From Streptococcus oralis (GTDB lineage: Bacteria > Bacillota > Bacilli > Lactobacillales > Streptococcaceae): a stretch of DNA of 64,000 bases. Below the pieces are notes generated by a model. It was not told the origin of the DNA, did no database searches, and saw nothing but the letters and a program-made list of their open reading frames with translations. Within the stretch, counting starts at the first letter, position 1; each line of letters opens with the position of its first letter. This document shows, in pieces, positions 57,281 to 64,000 of the stretch. The stretch spans positions 1,069,001-1,133,000 of the forward strand of contig NZ_CP065707.1 in the NCBI RefSeq assembly GCF_016028255.1. Reading direction: 5' to 3'. Both the position numbers and the translations under genes were made by a program.

Positions 57281-58105
57281 ATGATAAAACTCATTGCAAC
57301 AGATATGGATGGAACCTTGTTGGATCCAAGAGGGCAACTGGACTTGCCACGTTTAGAAAAGATTTTAGACCAATTAGATGAACGAGGTATCCGTTTTGTC
57401 ATTGCGACGGGAAATGAGGTTCATCGAATGAGGCAATTATTAGAACACTTGGCGAGTCGAGTGATCTTGGTTGTTGCTAACGGCGCTCGTATATTTGAGT
57501 ATGATACATTACTTCAAGCTCAGACCTGGGATGATGCTATGGTTGACAAGGCTCTCCTTCATTTTAAAGGGAGAGAGTGTCGAGATCAGTTCGTCGTTAC
57601 CAGTATGAATGGGAGTTTTGTCAAGAAAGGAACTGTTTTTACAGAACTTGATAAATTTATGACTCCTGAGATGATTGAAAAACTCTATCGGCATACAAAC
57701 TTTGTTGAAGAGCTCAGATCGGATCTCTTTGGTGGAGTGCTTAAAATGAGCATGGTCGTTGGTGAAGAACGATCAAGTTCTGTTTTGCGGGAAATCAATG
57801 ACCTCTTTAATGGGCATGTAAGAGCTGTTTCCAGTGGTTATGGTTGTATCGATATCCTACAGGCTGGTGTTCACAAGGCTTGGGGATTGGAAGAATTACT
57901 CAAGCGCTGGAATTTGCAATCGGAACAAGTCATGGCTTTTGGTGACAGTGAAAATGATGTCGAAATGTTAGAGCTGGCTGGAATTGCCTATGCGATGGAA
58001 AATGCAGATGATAATGTCAAGGCAGTTGCGACTGCCCTAGCACCAGCTAACAGCCAGGCGGGCGTTTATCAAGTTCTAGAGAATTGGTTAGAGAAAGAGG
58101 GATAG
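57281..58105 (+). CDS. Cof-type HAD-family hydrolase
   Basis: 274-residue HAD phosphatase with motif I TDMDGTLLD (about 7-15), motif II VIATGNE, a C2-type cap and motif IV AFGDSENDVEML. The conserved lysine lies in HKAWGLEELL. Substrate not inferable. An SGNH hydrolase gene follows after 1 bp and is surely cotranscribed. AAAGGAG precedes the ATG. Confidence 0.92.
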   Translation: MIKLIATDMDGTLLDPRGQLDLPRLEKILDQLDERGIRFVIATGNEVHRMRQLLEHLASRVILVVANGARIFEYDTLLQAQTWDDAMVDKALLHFKGRECRDQFVVTSMNGSFVKKGTVFTELDKFMTPEMIEKLYRHTNFVEELRSDLFGGVLKMSMVVGEERSSSVLREINDLFNGHVRAVSSGYGCIDILQAGVHKAWGLEELLKRWNLQSEQVMAFGDSENDVEMLELAGIAYAMENADDNVKAVATALAPANSQAGVYQVLENWLEKEG

Positions 58106-58106
58106 G

Positions 58107-58742
58107 GTGGCAGTACAGTTATTAGAGAATTGGCTCTTAAAGGAGCAGGAAAAAATTCAAACCAAGTATCGTGAATTGAATCAAGTATCTGTTCTAGAGC
58201 CAGATATCATCTTTATTGGTGATTCGATAGTGGAATATTACCCTCTTCAAGAGTTGTTTGGGGTTGCCAAGACGATTGTTAATCGTGGCATCCGAGGTTA
58301 CCAAACTGGACTTTTAATAGATAACCTTGATGCACATCTGTATGGTGATGCTGTCGATCAGATTGTTCTCTTAATTGGGACAAATGATATTGGAAAAGAT
58401 ATTCCCATGAATGAAGCCTTGGATAATCTCGAGCGTGTAATCCAATCGATTGCCCGAGAATATCCGCTGTCACAAATAAAGCTCCTTTCTATTCTGCCAG
58501 TCAATGAGGGAGAGAAATACAAGCAGACTGTTTATATCCGAACCAATGAAAAGATTAGAGAATGGAATCAAGCCTATGAGGCTCTAACATCCGCCTATAT
58601 GCAGGTAGATTTTGTGCCTGTTTATGATAGTTTGATAGATTCAGAAGTACAACTCAAAAAAGACTATACAACAGATGGCCTTCATCTAAGTGTAGCCGGT
58701 TATCAAGTCTTATCGGAAGCCTTAAAAGGGGTTCTTTTCTAA
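58107..58742 (+). CDS. SGNH/GDSL-family hydrolase
   Basis: 211-residue esterase/lipase-like hydrolase. Block I with the nucleophile Ser is IFIGDSIVEYYP (about residue 37), block II NRGIRGYQTG, block III LLIGTNDIGKD with its Asn, and block V DGLHLSVAGY with Asp and His. Resembles platelet-activating-factor acetylhydrolase-like streptococcal proteins. GTG start at 58107 with AGGGATAGG nearby. No signal peptide, so it acts in the cytosol. Confidence 0.9.
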   Translation: MAVQLLENWLLKEQEKIQTKYRELNQVSVLEPDIIFIGDSIVEYYPLQELFGVAKTIVNRGIRGYQTGLLIDNLDAHLYGDAVDQIVLLIGTNDIGKDIPMNEALDNLERVIQSIAREYPLSQIKLLSILPVNEGEKYKQTVYIRTNEKIREWNQAYEALTSAYMQVDFVPVYDSLIDSEVQLKKDYTTDGLHLSVAGYQVLSEALKGVLF

Positions 58743-58757
58743 AGAGGTGGCTTGATT

Positions 58758-58786
58758 TTGCATTTTTCATGAAGATAGGTTATAAT
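58758..58786 (+). promoter_or_regulatory. ssrA promoter
   Basis: TTGCAT (58758-58763), 17-bp spacer, TATAAT (58781-58786); the tmRNA start lies 17 bp further. Confidence 0.65.
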
Positions 58787-58802
58787 GGTTCTATCGTCTT
58801 TT

Positions 58803-59147
58803 GGGGTCGTTACGGATTCGACAGGCATTATGAGGCATATTTTGCAACCCGTGTGGCGACGTAAACGCTCAGTTAAATATAACTGCAAAAAATAACACTT
58901 CTTACGCTTTAGCTGCCTAAAAACCAGCAGGCGTGACCCGATTTGGATTGCTCGTGTTCAATGACAGGTCTTATGATTAGCGAGATACGATCAAGCCTTG
59001 TCTAGTGGTTTGATAAGAGATTAATAGACTCGCAGTTCCTAGGCTTGAGTTATGTGTCGAGGGACTGTTAAAACAATACATAACCTATGGTTGTAGACAA
59101 ATATGTTGGCAGGTGTTTGGACGTGGGTTCGACTCCCACCGGCTCCA
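58803..59147 (+). ncRNA. ssrA: tmRNA
   Basis: Rescues stalled ribosomes by trans-translation. GGGGTCG at the 5' end pairs with CGGCTCC at the 3' end, and the T arm GGGTTCGACTCCC is present. The tag reading frame GCA...TAA at 58885-58920 encodes AKNNTSYALAA. The 3' CCA is not encoded. Length 345 nt before CCA addition. Confidence 0.97.
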
Positions 59148-59169
59148 TTATTCTTTCACCCACCTTGGA

Positions 59170-59196
59170 AAAACGTTGTTAAATCAACGTTTTTTG
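59170..59196 (+). terminator. tmRNA terminator
   Basis: AAAAACGTTG / CAACGTTTTT stem with six-base loop and T run. Confidence 0.9.
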
Positions 59197-59242
59197 TTTT
59201 TGCCTTTGGTATTCCTTGGTATTCTTTTTTTAAAAAGGGATA

Positions 59243-59271
59243 CAAAAAAAGATACAACATTTGTTGTATCT
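59243..59271 (-). terminator. Terminator of tRNA-Ser
   Basis: Minus strand stem AGATACAAC / GTTGTATCT, loop AAAT, followed by T6. Confidence 0.85.
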
Positions 59272-59294
59272 AAAAAAATAATTTTTCTTTTCTA

Positions 59295-59382
59295 CGGAAG
59301 ACATGGGATTCGAACCCACGCACGCTGTTACACGCCTACCGCGTTTCCAACACGGCCTCTTAAGCCTCTTGAGTAATCTTCC
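59295..59382 (-). tRNA. tRNA-Ser (anticodon GGA)
   Basis: 88-nt minus-strand cloverleaf. The acceptor GGAAGAT pairs with GTCTTCC, discriminator G, T loop GGTTCGAATCC, and the long variable arm of class II tRNAs. Anticodon GGA (59348-59346) within TTGGAAA reads UCC/UCU. CCA not encoded. Confidence 0.95.
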
Positions 59383-59450
59383 AATACTTACTCAAATAGT
59401 CTACCATAAAGCCACTTATCTTGCAATAAAAATTTTGGAAATAAGAAAAA

Positions 59451-59500
59451 TGATAGAATTTGAAAGAAAATGATAAAAAATGCTTGACTTTGATAGAAAT
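59451..59500 (+). promoter_or_regulatory. Three 20-bp-phased TGATARAA boxes, candidate FruR operator
   Basis: TGATAGAATT (59451), TGATAAAAAA (59471) and TGATAGAAAT (59491) start exactly 20 bp apart and span the -35. DeoR-type fructose repressors commonly bind phased direct repeats near their own promoter. Confidence 0.5.
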
Positions 59501-59511
59501 TGTGCTAGAAT
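59484..59511 (+). promoter_or_regulatory. fru operon promoter
   Basis: TTGACT (59484-59489), 16-bp spacer, TAGAAT (59506-59511). Confidence 0.7.
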
Positions 59512-59517
59512 GAATAG

Positions 59518-59531
59518 TGTAAACGATAACA
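59518..59531 (+). promoter_or_regulatory. cre site of the fru operon
   Basis: TGTAAACGATAACA fits the cre consensus at every position and lies at the transcription start, just before the AGGAGG of fruR. Confidence 0.85.
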
Positions 59532-59543
59532 GGAGGTGATTTG

Positions 59544-60284
59544 GTGTTAAAAACTGAGCGGAAGCAACTGATTTTAGAGGAGTTAAATCAACATCATGTA
59601 GTTTCCCTAGAAAAATTGGTTAGTCTATTAGAAACATCAGAATCAACGGTACGAAGAGATTTGGATGAGTTGGAGGCGGAAAACAAGCTTCGCCGTGTGC
59701 ATGGTGGTGCAGAATTGCCCCACTCCTTGCAGGAAGAAGAAACCATCCAAGAAAAATCTGTCAAAAACCTTCAAGAGAAGAAGCTACTGGCTCAGAAAGC
59801 AGCCTCTCTTATTAAGGAACAAGATGTTATCTTTGTTGATGCTGGAACGACAACTGCTTTTTTAATCAAGGAATTGGTTAATAAGAATATTACAGTTGTG
59901 ACTAACTCCATTCATCATGCGGTTCAGTTGGTTGAAAAGCAGATTCCGACGGTCATGGTTGGAGGAAGCGTCAAGACAGCGACGGATGCTAGTATCGGGG
60001 GCGTTGCTCTTAACCAGATTAACCAATTGCACTTTGACCGTGCCTTTATCGGGATGAATGGTGTAGACGATGGCTATTATACGACTCCTGATATGGAAGA
60101 GGGAGCTGTGAAACGTGCCATTTTGGAGAATGCCAAACAAACCTATGTCTTGGTGGATTCGTCAAAGATTGGTCAAACTTGCTTTGCCAAGGTAGCACCA
60201 CTTAAACGCGCCATTATCATCACAAGTCAAGGGCATGAGCTCTTGCAGGCCATTAAGAAGAAAACGGAGGTAATAGAAGTATGA
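59544..60284 (+). CDS. fruR: DeoR-family fructose operon repressor
   Basis: 246-residue regulator. The N-terminal DeoR helix-turn-helix (HHVVSLEKLVSLLETSESTVRRDLDELE, about 16-43) precedes a DeoR sensor domain (DAGTTTAFLIKEL, MVGGSVKTATDASIGG) that binds a sugar phosphate. GTG 59544 is 7 bp from AGGAGG, a better start than TTG 59541 at 4 bp. Its stop overlaps the ATG of fruK (ATGA). Expected to repress the operon until fructose 1-phosphate accumulates. Confidence 0.93.
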   Translation: MLKTERKQLILEELNQHHVVSLEKLVSLLETSESTVRRDLDELEAENKLRRVHGGAELPHSLQEEETIQEKSVKNLQEKKLLAQKAASLIKEQDVIFVDAGTTTAFLIKELVNKNITVVTNSIHHAVQLVEKQIPTVMVGGSVKTATDASIGGVALNQINQLHFDRAFIGMNGVDDGYYTTPDMEEGAVKRAILENAKQTYVLVDSSKIGQTCFAKVAPLKRAIIITSQGHELLQAIKKKTEVIEV

Positions 60285-61192
60285 TTTATACAGTCACACT
60301 CAATCCATCCATTGACTATATCGTTCGCTTGGACCAAGTCCAAGTCGGTAGTGTCAATCGTATGGACAGTGATGATAAGTTTGCTGGTGGAAAAGGAATC
60401 AATGTCAGTCGTGTTTTGAAACGCTTGGGTATTCCAAATACAGCGACTGGATTTATCGGAGGCTTTACTGGTAAATTTATCACAGATACTTTGGCAGAAG
60501 AGGAAATCGAGACACGTTTTGTTCAAGTAGCAGAAGATACTCGTATCAATGTCAAAATTAAAGCAGACCAAGAAACGGAAATCAACGGAACGGGTCCAAA
60601 TGTGGAACCAGCTCAGCTAGAAGAATTGAAAGCTATTTTATCTAGTCTGACAGCAGATGATACGGTCGTGTTTGCGGGTTCGAGTGCTAAGAACCTAGGC
60701 AATGTTATCTATAAGGATTTGATTGCATTGACACGCCAGACTGGTGCGCAAGTCGTTTGTGATTTTGAAGGACAGACCTTGATTGATAGTTTGGCCTACC
60801 AGCCCCTTTTGGTTAAACCAAATAATCACGAACTTGGAGCTATCTTTGGAGTGAAACTCGAAAGTTTAGATGAAATCGAGAACTATGCTCGAGAATTGTT
60901 GGCTAAAGGTGCTCAAAACGTTATCATCTCTATGGCTGGAGACGGTGCACTTCTTGTCACATCTGAGGGAGCTTACTTCGCTAAACCAATCAAGGGAACA
61001 GTGAAAAATTCAGTTGGAGCTGGCGACTCTATGGTTGCTGGATTTACCGGTGAGTTTGTAAAATCTAAAGATGCAGTAGAAGCCTTCAAATGGGGAGTGG
61101 CTTGTGGAACAGCAACGACCTTCTCGGATGACTTGGCAACAGCGGAATTTATTAAAGAAACATATGAAAAAGTTGAGGTAGAAAAACGATGA
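60281..61192 (+). CDS. fruK: 1-phosphofructokinase
   Basis: PfkB-family kinase converting fructose 1-phosphate to fructose 1,6-bisphosphate. 303 residues with GGKGINVSRVLKRLG near the N-terminus, LVKPNNHELG and the catalytic NSVGAGDSMVAGFTGEF. It overlaps fruR and fruA by 4 bp each, so the three genes are translationally linked. Confidence 0.95.
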   Translation: MIYTVTLNPSIDYIVRLDQVQVGSVNRMDSDDKFAGGKGINVSRVLKRLGIPNTATGFIGGFTGKFITDTLAEEEIETRFVQVAEDTRINVKIKADQETEINGTGPNVEPAQLEELKAILSSLTADDTVVFAGSSAKNLGNVIYKDLIALTRQTGAQVVCDFEGQTLIDSLAYQPLLVKPNNHELGAIFGVKLESLDEIENYARELLAKGAQNVIISMAGDGALLVTSEGAYFAKPIKGTVKNSVGAGDSMVAGFTGEFVKSKDAVEAFKWGVACGTATTFSDDLATAEFIKETYEKVEVEKR

Positions 61193-63141
61193 AAATTCAA
61201 GACCTATTGAGAAAAGATGTCATGTTGCTGGATTTGCAGGCAACTGAAAAAACAGCTGTCATCGAAGAGATGATTAAAAGCTTGGTAGATCACGGTTATG
61301 TGACGGATTTTGAAACATTTAAAGAAGGCATTTTAGCGCGTGAAGCTCTCACTTCCACTGGTTTGGGTGACGGAATCGCTATGCCTCACAGCAAGAACTC
61401 TGCTGTCAAAGAAGCAACGGTTCTCTTTGCTAAGTCAAACAAGGGTGTTGACTACGAAAGCTTGGATGGGCAATCAACAGACCTCTTCTTCATGATTGCA
61501 GCTCCAGAAGGTGCCAATGATACCCACTTGGCAGCCTTGGCAGAATTGTCTCAATACTTGATGAAAGACGGTTTTGCAGACAAACTTCGTCAAGTAACAT
61601 CAGCTGACCAAGTCATCGAACTTTTTGACCAAGCTTCAGAAAAAGCTGAGGAACCTGTTCAAGCACCTGCCAATGAATCTGGTGACTTTATCGTAGCTGT
61701 TACAGCTTGTACGACAGGTATTGCCCACACTTACATGGCCCAAGAAGCCCTTCAAAAAGTAGCCGCCGAAATGGGTGTTGGGATCAAGGTAGAAACCAAC
61801 GGTGCCAGCGGTGTTGGGAATCAATTGACTGCAGAGGACATTCGCAAGGCTAAAGCTGTTATCATCGCAGCAGACAAGGCTGTTGAGATGGATCGTTTCG
61901 ATGGCAAACCATTGATCAATCGTCCAGTTGCAGACGGTATCCGTAAGACAGAAGAGTTGATTAACTTGGCTCTTTCAGGAGATGCTGAAGTTTATCGTGC
62001 TGCTAATGGAGCAAAAGCTGCAACAGCATCTAATGAAAAACAAAGCCTTGGTGGTGCCTTCTACAAACACTTGATGAGTGGTGTATCCCAAATGTTACCA
62101 TTCGTTATCGGTGGTGGTATCATGATTGCCCTTGCTTTCTTGATCGACGGAGCTTTGGGTGTTCCAAATGAAAATCTTGGCAATCTCGGATCCTACCATG
62201 AACTAGCTTCTATGTTCATGAAAATTGGTGGCGCTGCCTTTGGCTTGATGCTCCCAGTCTTTGCAGGTTATGTAGCCTACTCTATCGCTGAAAAACCAGG
62301 TTTGGTAGCAGGTTTCGTGGCAGGTGCTATTGCCAAAGAAGGTTTTGCCTTTGGTAAAATCCCTTATGCTGCAGGTGGTGAAGCAACTTCAACTCTTGCA
62401 GGTGTCTCATCTGGTTTCCTAGGTGCCCTTGTTGGTGGATTTATCGCAGGTGCCTTGGTTCTTGCTATCAAGAAATATGTTAAAGTTCCTCGTTCACTTG
62501 AAGGTGCTAAATCAATCCTTCTCTTGCCACTTCTTGGAACAATCTTGACAGGATTTGTTATGTTGGCTGTTAACATTCCAATGGCAGCAATCAACACTGC
62601 TATGAATGACTTCCTAGGCGGTCTTGGAGGAGGTTCAGCTGTCCTTCTTGGTATCGTTCTTGGTGGAATGATGGCTGTTGACATGGGTGGACCAGTTAAC
62701 AAAGCAGCTTATGTCTTTGGTACAGGTACGCTTGCAGCGACTGTTTCTTCAGGTGGTTCTGTAGCCATGGCAGCAGTTATGGCTGGAGGAATGGTGCCAC
62801 CGCTTGCCATCTTTGTTGCAACTCTTCTCTTTAAAGATAAATTTACCAAAGAAGAACGTAACTCTGGTTTGACAAATATTATCATGGGATTGTCATTTAT
62901 CACTGAGGGAGCGATCCCATTTGGTGCCGCTGACCCAGCTCGTGCGATCCCAAGCTTCATTCTTGGTTCGGCAATAGCAGGTGGTCTCGTTGGTCTTGCA
63001 GGAATCAAACTCATGGCGCCACACGGAGGAATCTTCGTTATCGCTCTAACTTCAAATGCCCTACTTTACCTAGTCTTTGTTTTGATTGGAGCAATTGTAA
63101 GCGGTGTGGTTTATGGTTACCTACGCAAACCGCAAGCATAA
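61189..63141 (+). CDS. fruA: Fructose-specific PTS enzyme IIABC
   Basis: Membrane transporter that imports and phosphorylates fructose to fructose 1-phosphate. 650 residues. The EIIA domain (about 1-150) has phospho-His67 in AMPHSKNSA. The EIIB domain (about 165-260) has phospho-Cys174 in [16 protein letters not shown]. The EIIC membrane domain follows (from about 290, [15 protein letters not shown] on). It works with fruK just upstream, and the operon is under FruR and CcpA. Confidence 0.95.
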   Translation: MKIQDLLRKDVMLLDLQATEKTAVIEEMIKSLVDHGYVTDFETFKEGILAREALTSTGLGDGIAMPHSKNSAVKEATVLFAKSNKGVDYESLDGQSTDLFFMIAAPEGANDTHLAALAELSQYLMKDGFADKLRQVTSADQVIELFDQASEKAEEPVQAPANESGDFIVAVTACTTGIAHTYMAQEALQKVAAEMGVGIKVETNGASGVGNQLTAEDIRKAKAVIIAADKAVEMDRFDGKPLINRPVADGIRKTEELINLALSGDAEVYRAANGAKAATASNEKQSLGGAFYKHLMSGVSQMLPFVIGGGIMIALAFLIDGALGVPNENLGNLGSYHELASMFMKIGGAAFGLMLPVFAGYVAYSIAEKPGLVAGFVAGAIAKEGFAFGKIPYAAGGEATSTLAGVSSGFLGALVGGFIAGALVLAIKKYVKVPRSLEGAKSILLLPLLGTILTGFVMLAVNIPMAAINTAMNDFLGGLGGGSAVLLGIVLGGMMAVDMGGPVNKAAYVFGTGTLAATVSSGGSVAMAAVMAGGMVPPLAIFVATLLFKDKFTKEERNSGLTNIIMGLSFITEGAIPFGAADPARAIPSFILGSAIAGGLVGLAGIKLMAPHGGIFVIALTSNALLYLVFVLIGAIVSGVVYGYLRKPQA

Positions 63142-63157
63142 AAAAGTATCAAAATAG

Positions 63158-63187
63158 AAAGATTGTACCCTTTGGTGCAATCTTTTT
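63158..63187 (+). terminator. Terminator of the fru operon
   Basis: 12-bp stem AAAGATTGTACC / GGTGCAATCTTT (one G-U), loop CTTT, then T run. Confidence 0.88.
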
Positions 63188-63212
63188 CTCTGTTCGAAAT
63201 GACTGTGAAATA

Positions 63213-63221
63213 TGTTATAAT
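63213..63221 (+). promoter_or_regulatory. Extended -10 immediately before ftsK
   Basis: TGTTATAAT ends 6 nt before ATG 63228, with no room for a leader. Confidence 0.7.
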
Positions 63222-63227
63222 AGAAGA

Positions 63228-64000
63228 ATGGCAAACAAGAATACTACAAAAACAAGACGGAGACCGTCTAAAGCAGAACTTGAAAGAAAACAGGCTATCC
63301 AGAGGATGCTGATTTCCTTAGGAATTGCCTTATTGTTGATTATTGCAGCCCTCAAACTTGGTGCGGCAGGTATTACTCTTTATAATCTCATTCGACTGGT
63401 GGTCGGAAGTTTGGCCTACGTGGCTATAGGTGCCCTCCTCATCTATCTTTTTCTTTTTAAATGGATACGCAAGAAAGAGGGACTTCTGTCAGGATTTCTT
63501 TGTATCTTTGCTGGCTTGCTCTTGATTTTTGAGGCCTACTTGGTATGGAAATATGGCTTGGAGCAGTCAGTTCTAAAAGGGACCCTGTCTCAAGTTATGA
63601 CGGATCTGACTGGTATGCGGGTGACTAGCTTCGCTGGTGGAGGCCTGCTTGGTGTTGGACTTTATATCCCCATTGCCTTTCTTTTCTCAAATATCGGGTC
63701 GTACTTTATTGGAGTTCTCTTGATTCTAGTTGGGGCACTCTTGGTTAGTCCTTGGTCTATTTATGATGTTGCAACCTTTATTGGAGCTCGGTTCAGATCC
63801 TTCATGGAAAAACAGGAACAGAGAAAACAAGAACGCTTTATCAAGAGAGAAGAAGCGAAGGCTCGTCAAGAAGCTGAAGAAGCAACCAGAATTCAGAGAG
63901 AACAAGAAGAACAGGATGCCCTACCGCTTCCTCCTGTAGATCCTGAAACTGGAGAAATCTTATCAGAGGTACCAGTCTACGATCTCCCACCAATTCCTGA
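63228..64000 (+). CDS. ftsK: FtsK/SpoIIIE DNA translocase (5' part, runs off the right edge)
   Basis: Septal DNA pump that clears chromosomes from the closing septum. The visible 257 codons ([15 protein letters not shown] start) cover the basic N-terminus and four hydrophobic segments (from [19 protein letters not shown] to the last near residue 175). A charged coiled linker ([13 protein letters not shown]) and the start of the Pro/Glu-rich linker follow. The motor domain lies beyond the window. No Shine-Dalgarno is visible and the mRNA may be leaderless. Confidence 0.92.
   Translation, partial: MANKNTTKTRRRPSKAELERKQAIQRMLISLGIALLLIIAALKLGAAGITLYNLIRLVVGSLAYVAIGALLIYLFLFKWIRKKEGLLSGFLCIFAGLLLIFEAYLVWKYGLEQSVLKGTLSQVMTDLTGMRVTSFAGGGLLGVGLYIPIAFLFSNIGSYFIGVLLILVGALLVSPWSIYDVATFIGARFRSFMEKQEQRKQERFIKREEAKARQEAEEATRIQREQEEQDALPLPPVDPETGEILSEVPVYDLPPIP

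Noticed and set aside
59113..59376. 87-aa ORF over the tmRNA 3' end and tRNA-Ser
   Set aside because: It overlaps two certain RNA genes and their terminators and has no ribosome-binding site.

Overview
The window looks like a mitis-group Streptococcus chromosome (S. mitis/oralis/infantis type, close to S. pneumoniae). The evidence is about 40% GC, a tmRNA tag reading AKNNTSYALAA, PgdA catalytic residues at the same positions as in pneumococcus (D275, H326, H330), YSIRK/LPETG surface proteins, and the housekeeping set clpE, folD, rodA, gyrB, ezrA, pgdA, glyQS, nox, pdxST, trxB, def, ssrA, fruRKA and ftsK. The species call is inference. No rRNA, CRISPR array or intact prophage is visible.

Layout. 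1-5.4 kb: 5' part of clpE behind a CtsR-type operator, a DUF1797 gene, an amino-acid ABC permease/ATPase pair, a TfoX-like protein, folD and a HAD phosphatase. 5.7-18.1 kb: two giant cell-wall glycosidases, a BgaA-type GH2 beta-galactosidase and a GH84 beta-N-acetylglucosaminidase. Each has a catabolite (cre) site upstream and both share C-terminal wall repeats. The GH84 gene carries an in-frame TGA that cuts off its wall anchor. 18-30 kb: nnrD, dinG, rodA, a DJ-1 protein, a HAD protein, gyrB, ezrA, pgdA and an aldo/keto reductase. 30.4-35.1 kb: a glycine-type T-box leader precedes a GFA-family zinc protein, three tandem copies of a roughly 174-bp repeat that each carry a copy of the glyQ translation start, then glyQ, a folded intergenic element, glyS and a DUF896 gene.

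35.1-41.3 kb is accessory: a palindromic repeat element, gene fragments, a TetR/ABC export cassette, an ABC ATPase followed by a wrecked membrane-protein gene, an internally deleted AI-2E-family transporter, and an IS1182-type insertion sequence lying between two hairpins. 41.3-44.2 kb: an FMN-reductase operon with a cytoplasmic-looking ApbE flavin transferase. The first reductase (in position, last in the operon) ends in two copies of the ApbE target motif. 44.4-54.4 kb: nox (cre over its -35), pdxST, haemolysin-III family, DUF1836, GNAT, ogt, a Spx/ArsC protein, a second amino-acid ABC transporter, trxB, an RlmB-type methylase and def. 54.6-58.7 kb: capA-like gene, a decayed mobile-element scar (HAD 5' remnant, phage tail-chaperone-like gene, unknown membrane protein, serine recombinase 3' end), then HAD and SGNH hydrolases. 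58.8-64 kb: tmRNA, tRNA-Ser(GGA), the fructose operon fruR-fruK-fruA and the start of ftsK.

Themes across the window: carbon catabolite control (cre sites at both glycosidases, nox and fru); five genes whose extended -10 box lies only 5-8 nt before the start codon (dinG, a HAD gene, pgdA, rlmB, ftsK), predicting leaderless mRNAs; and a possible intracellular flavinylation system as the best candidate for something undescribed.
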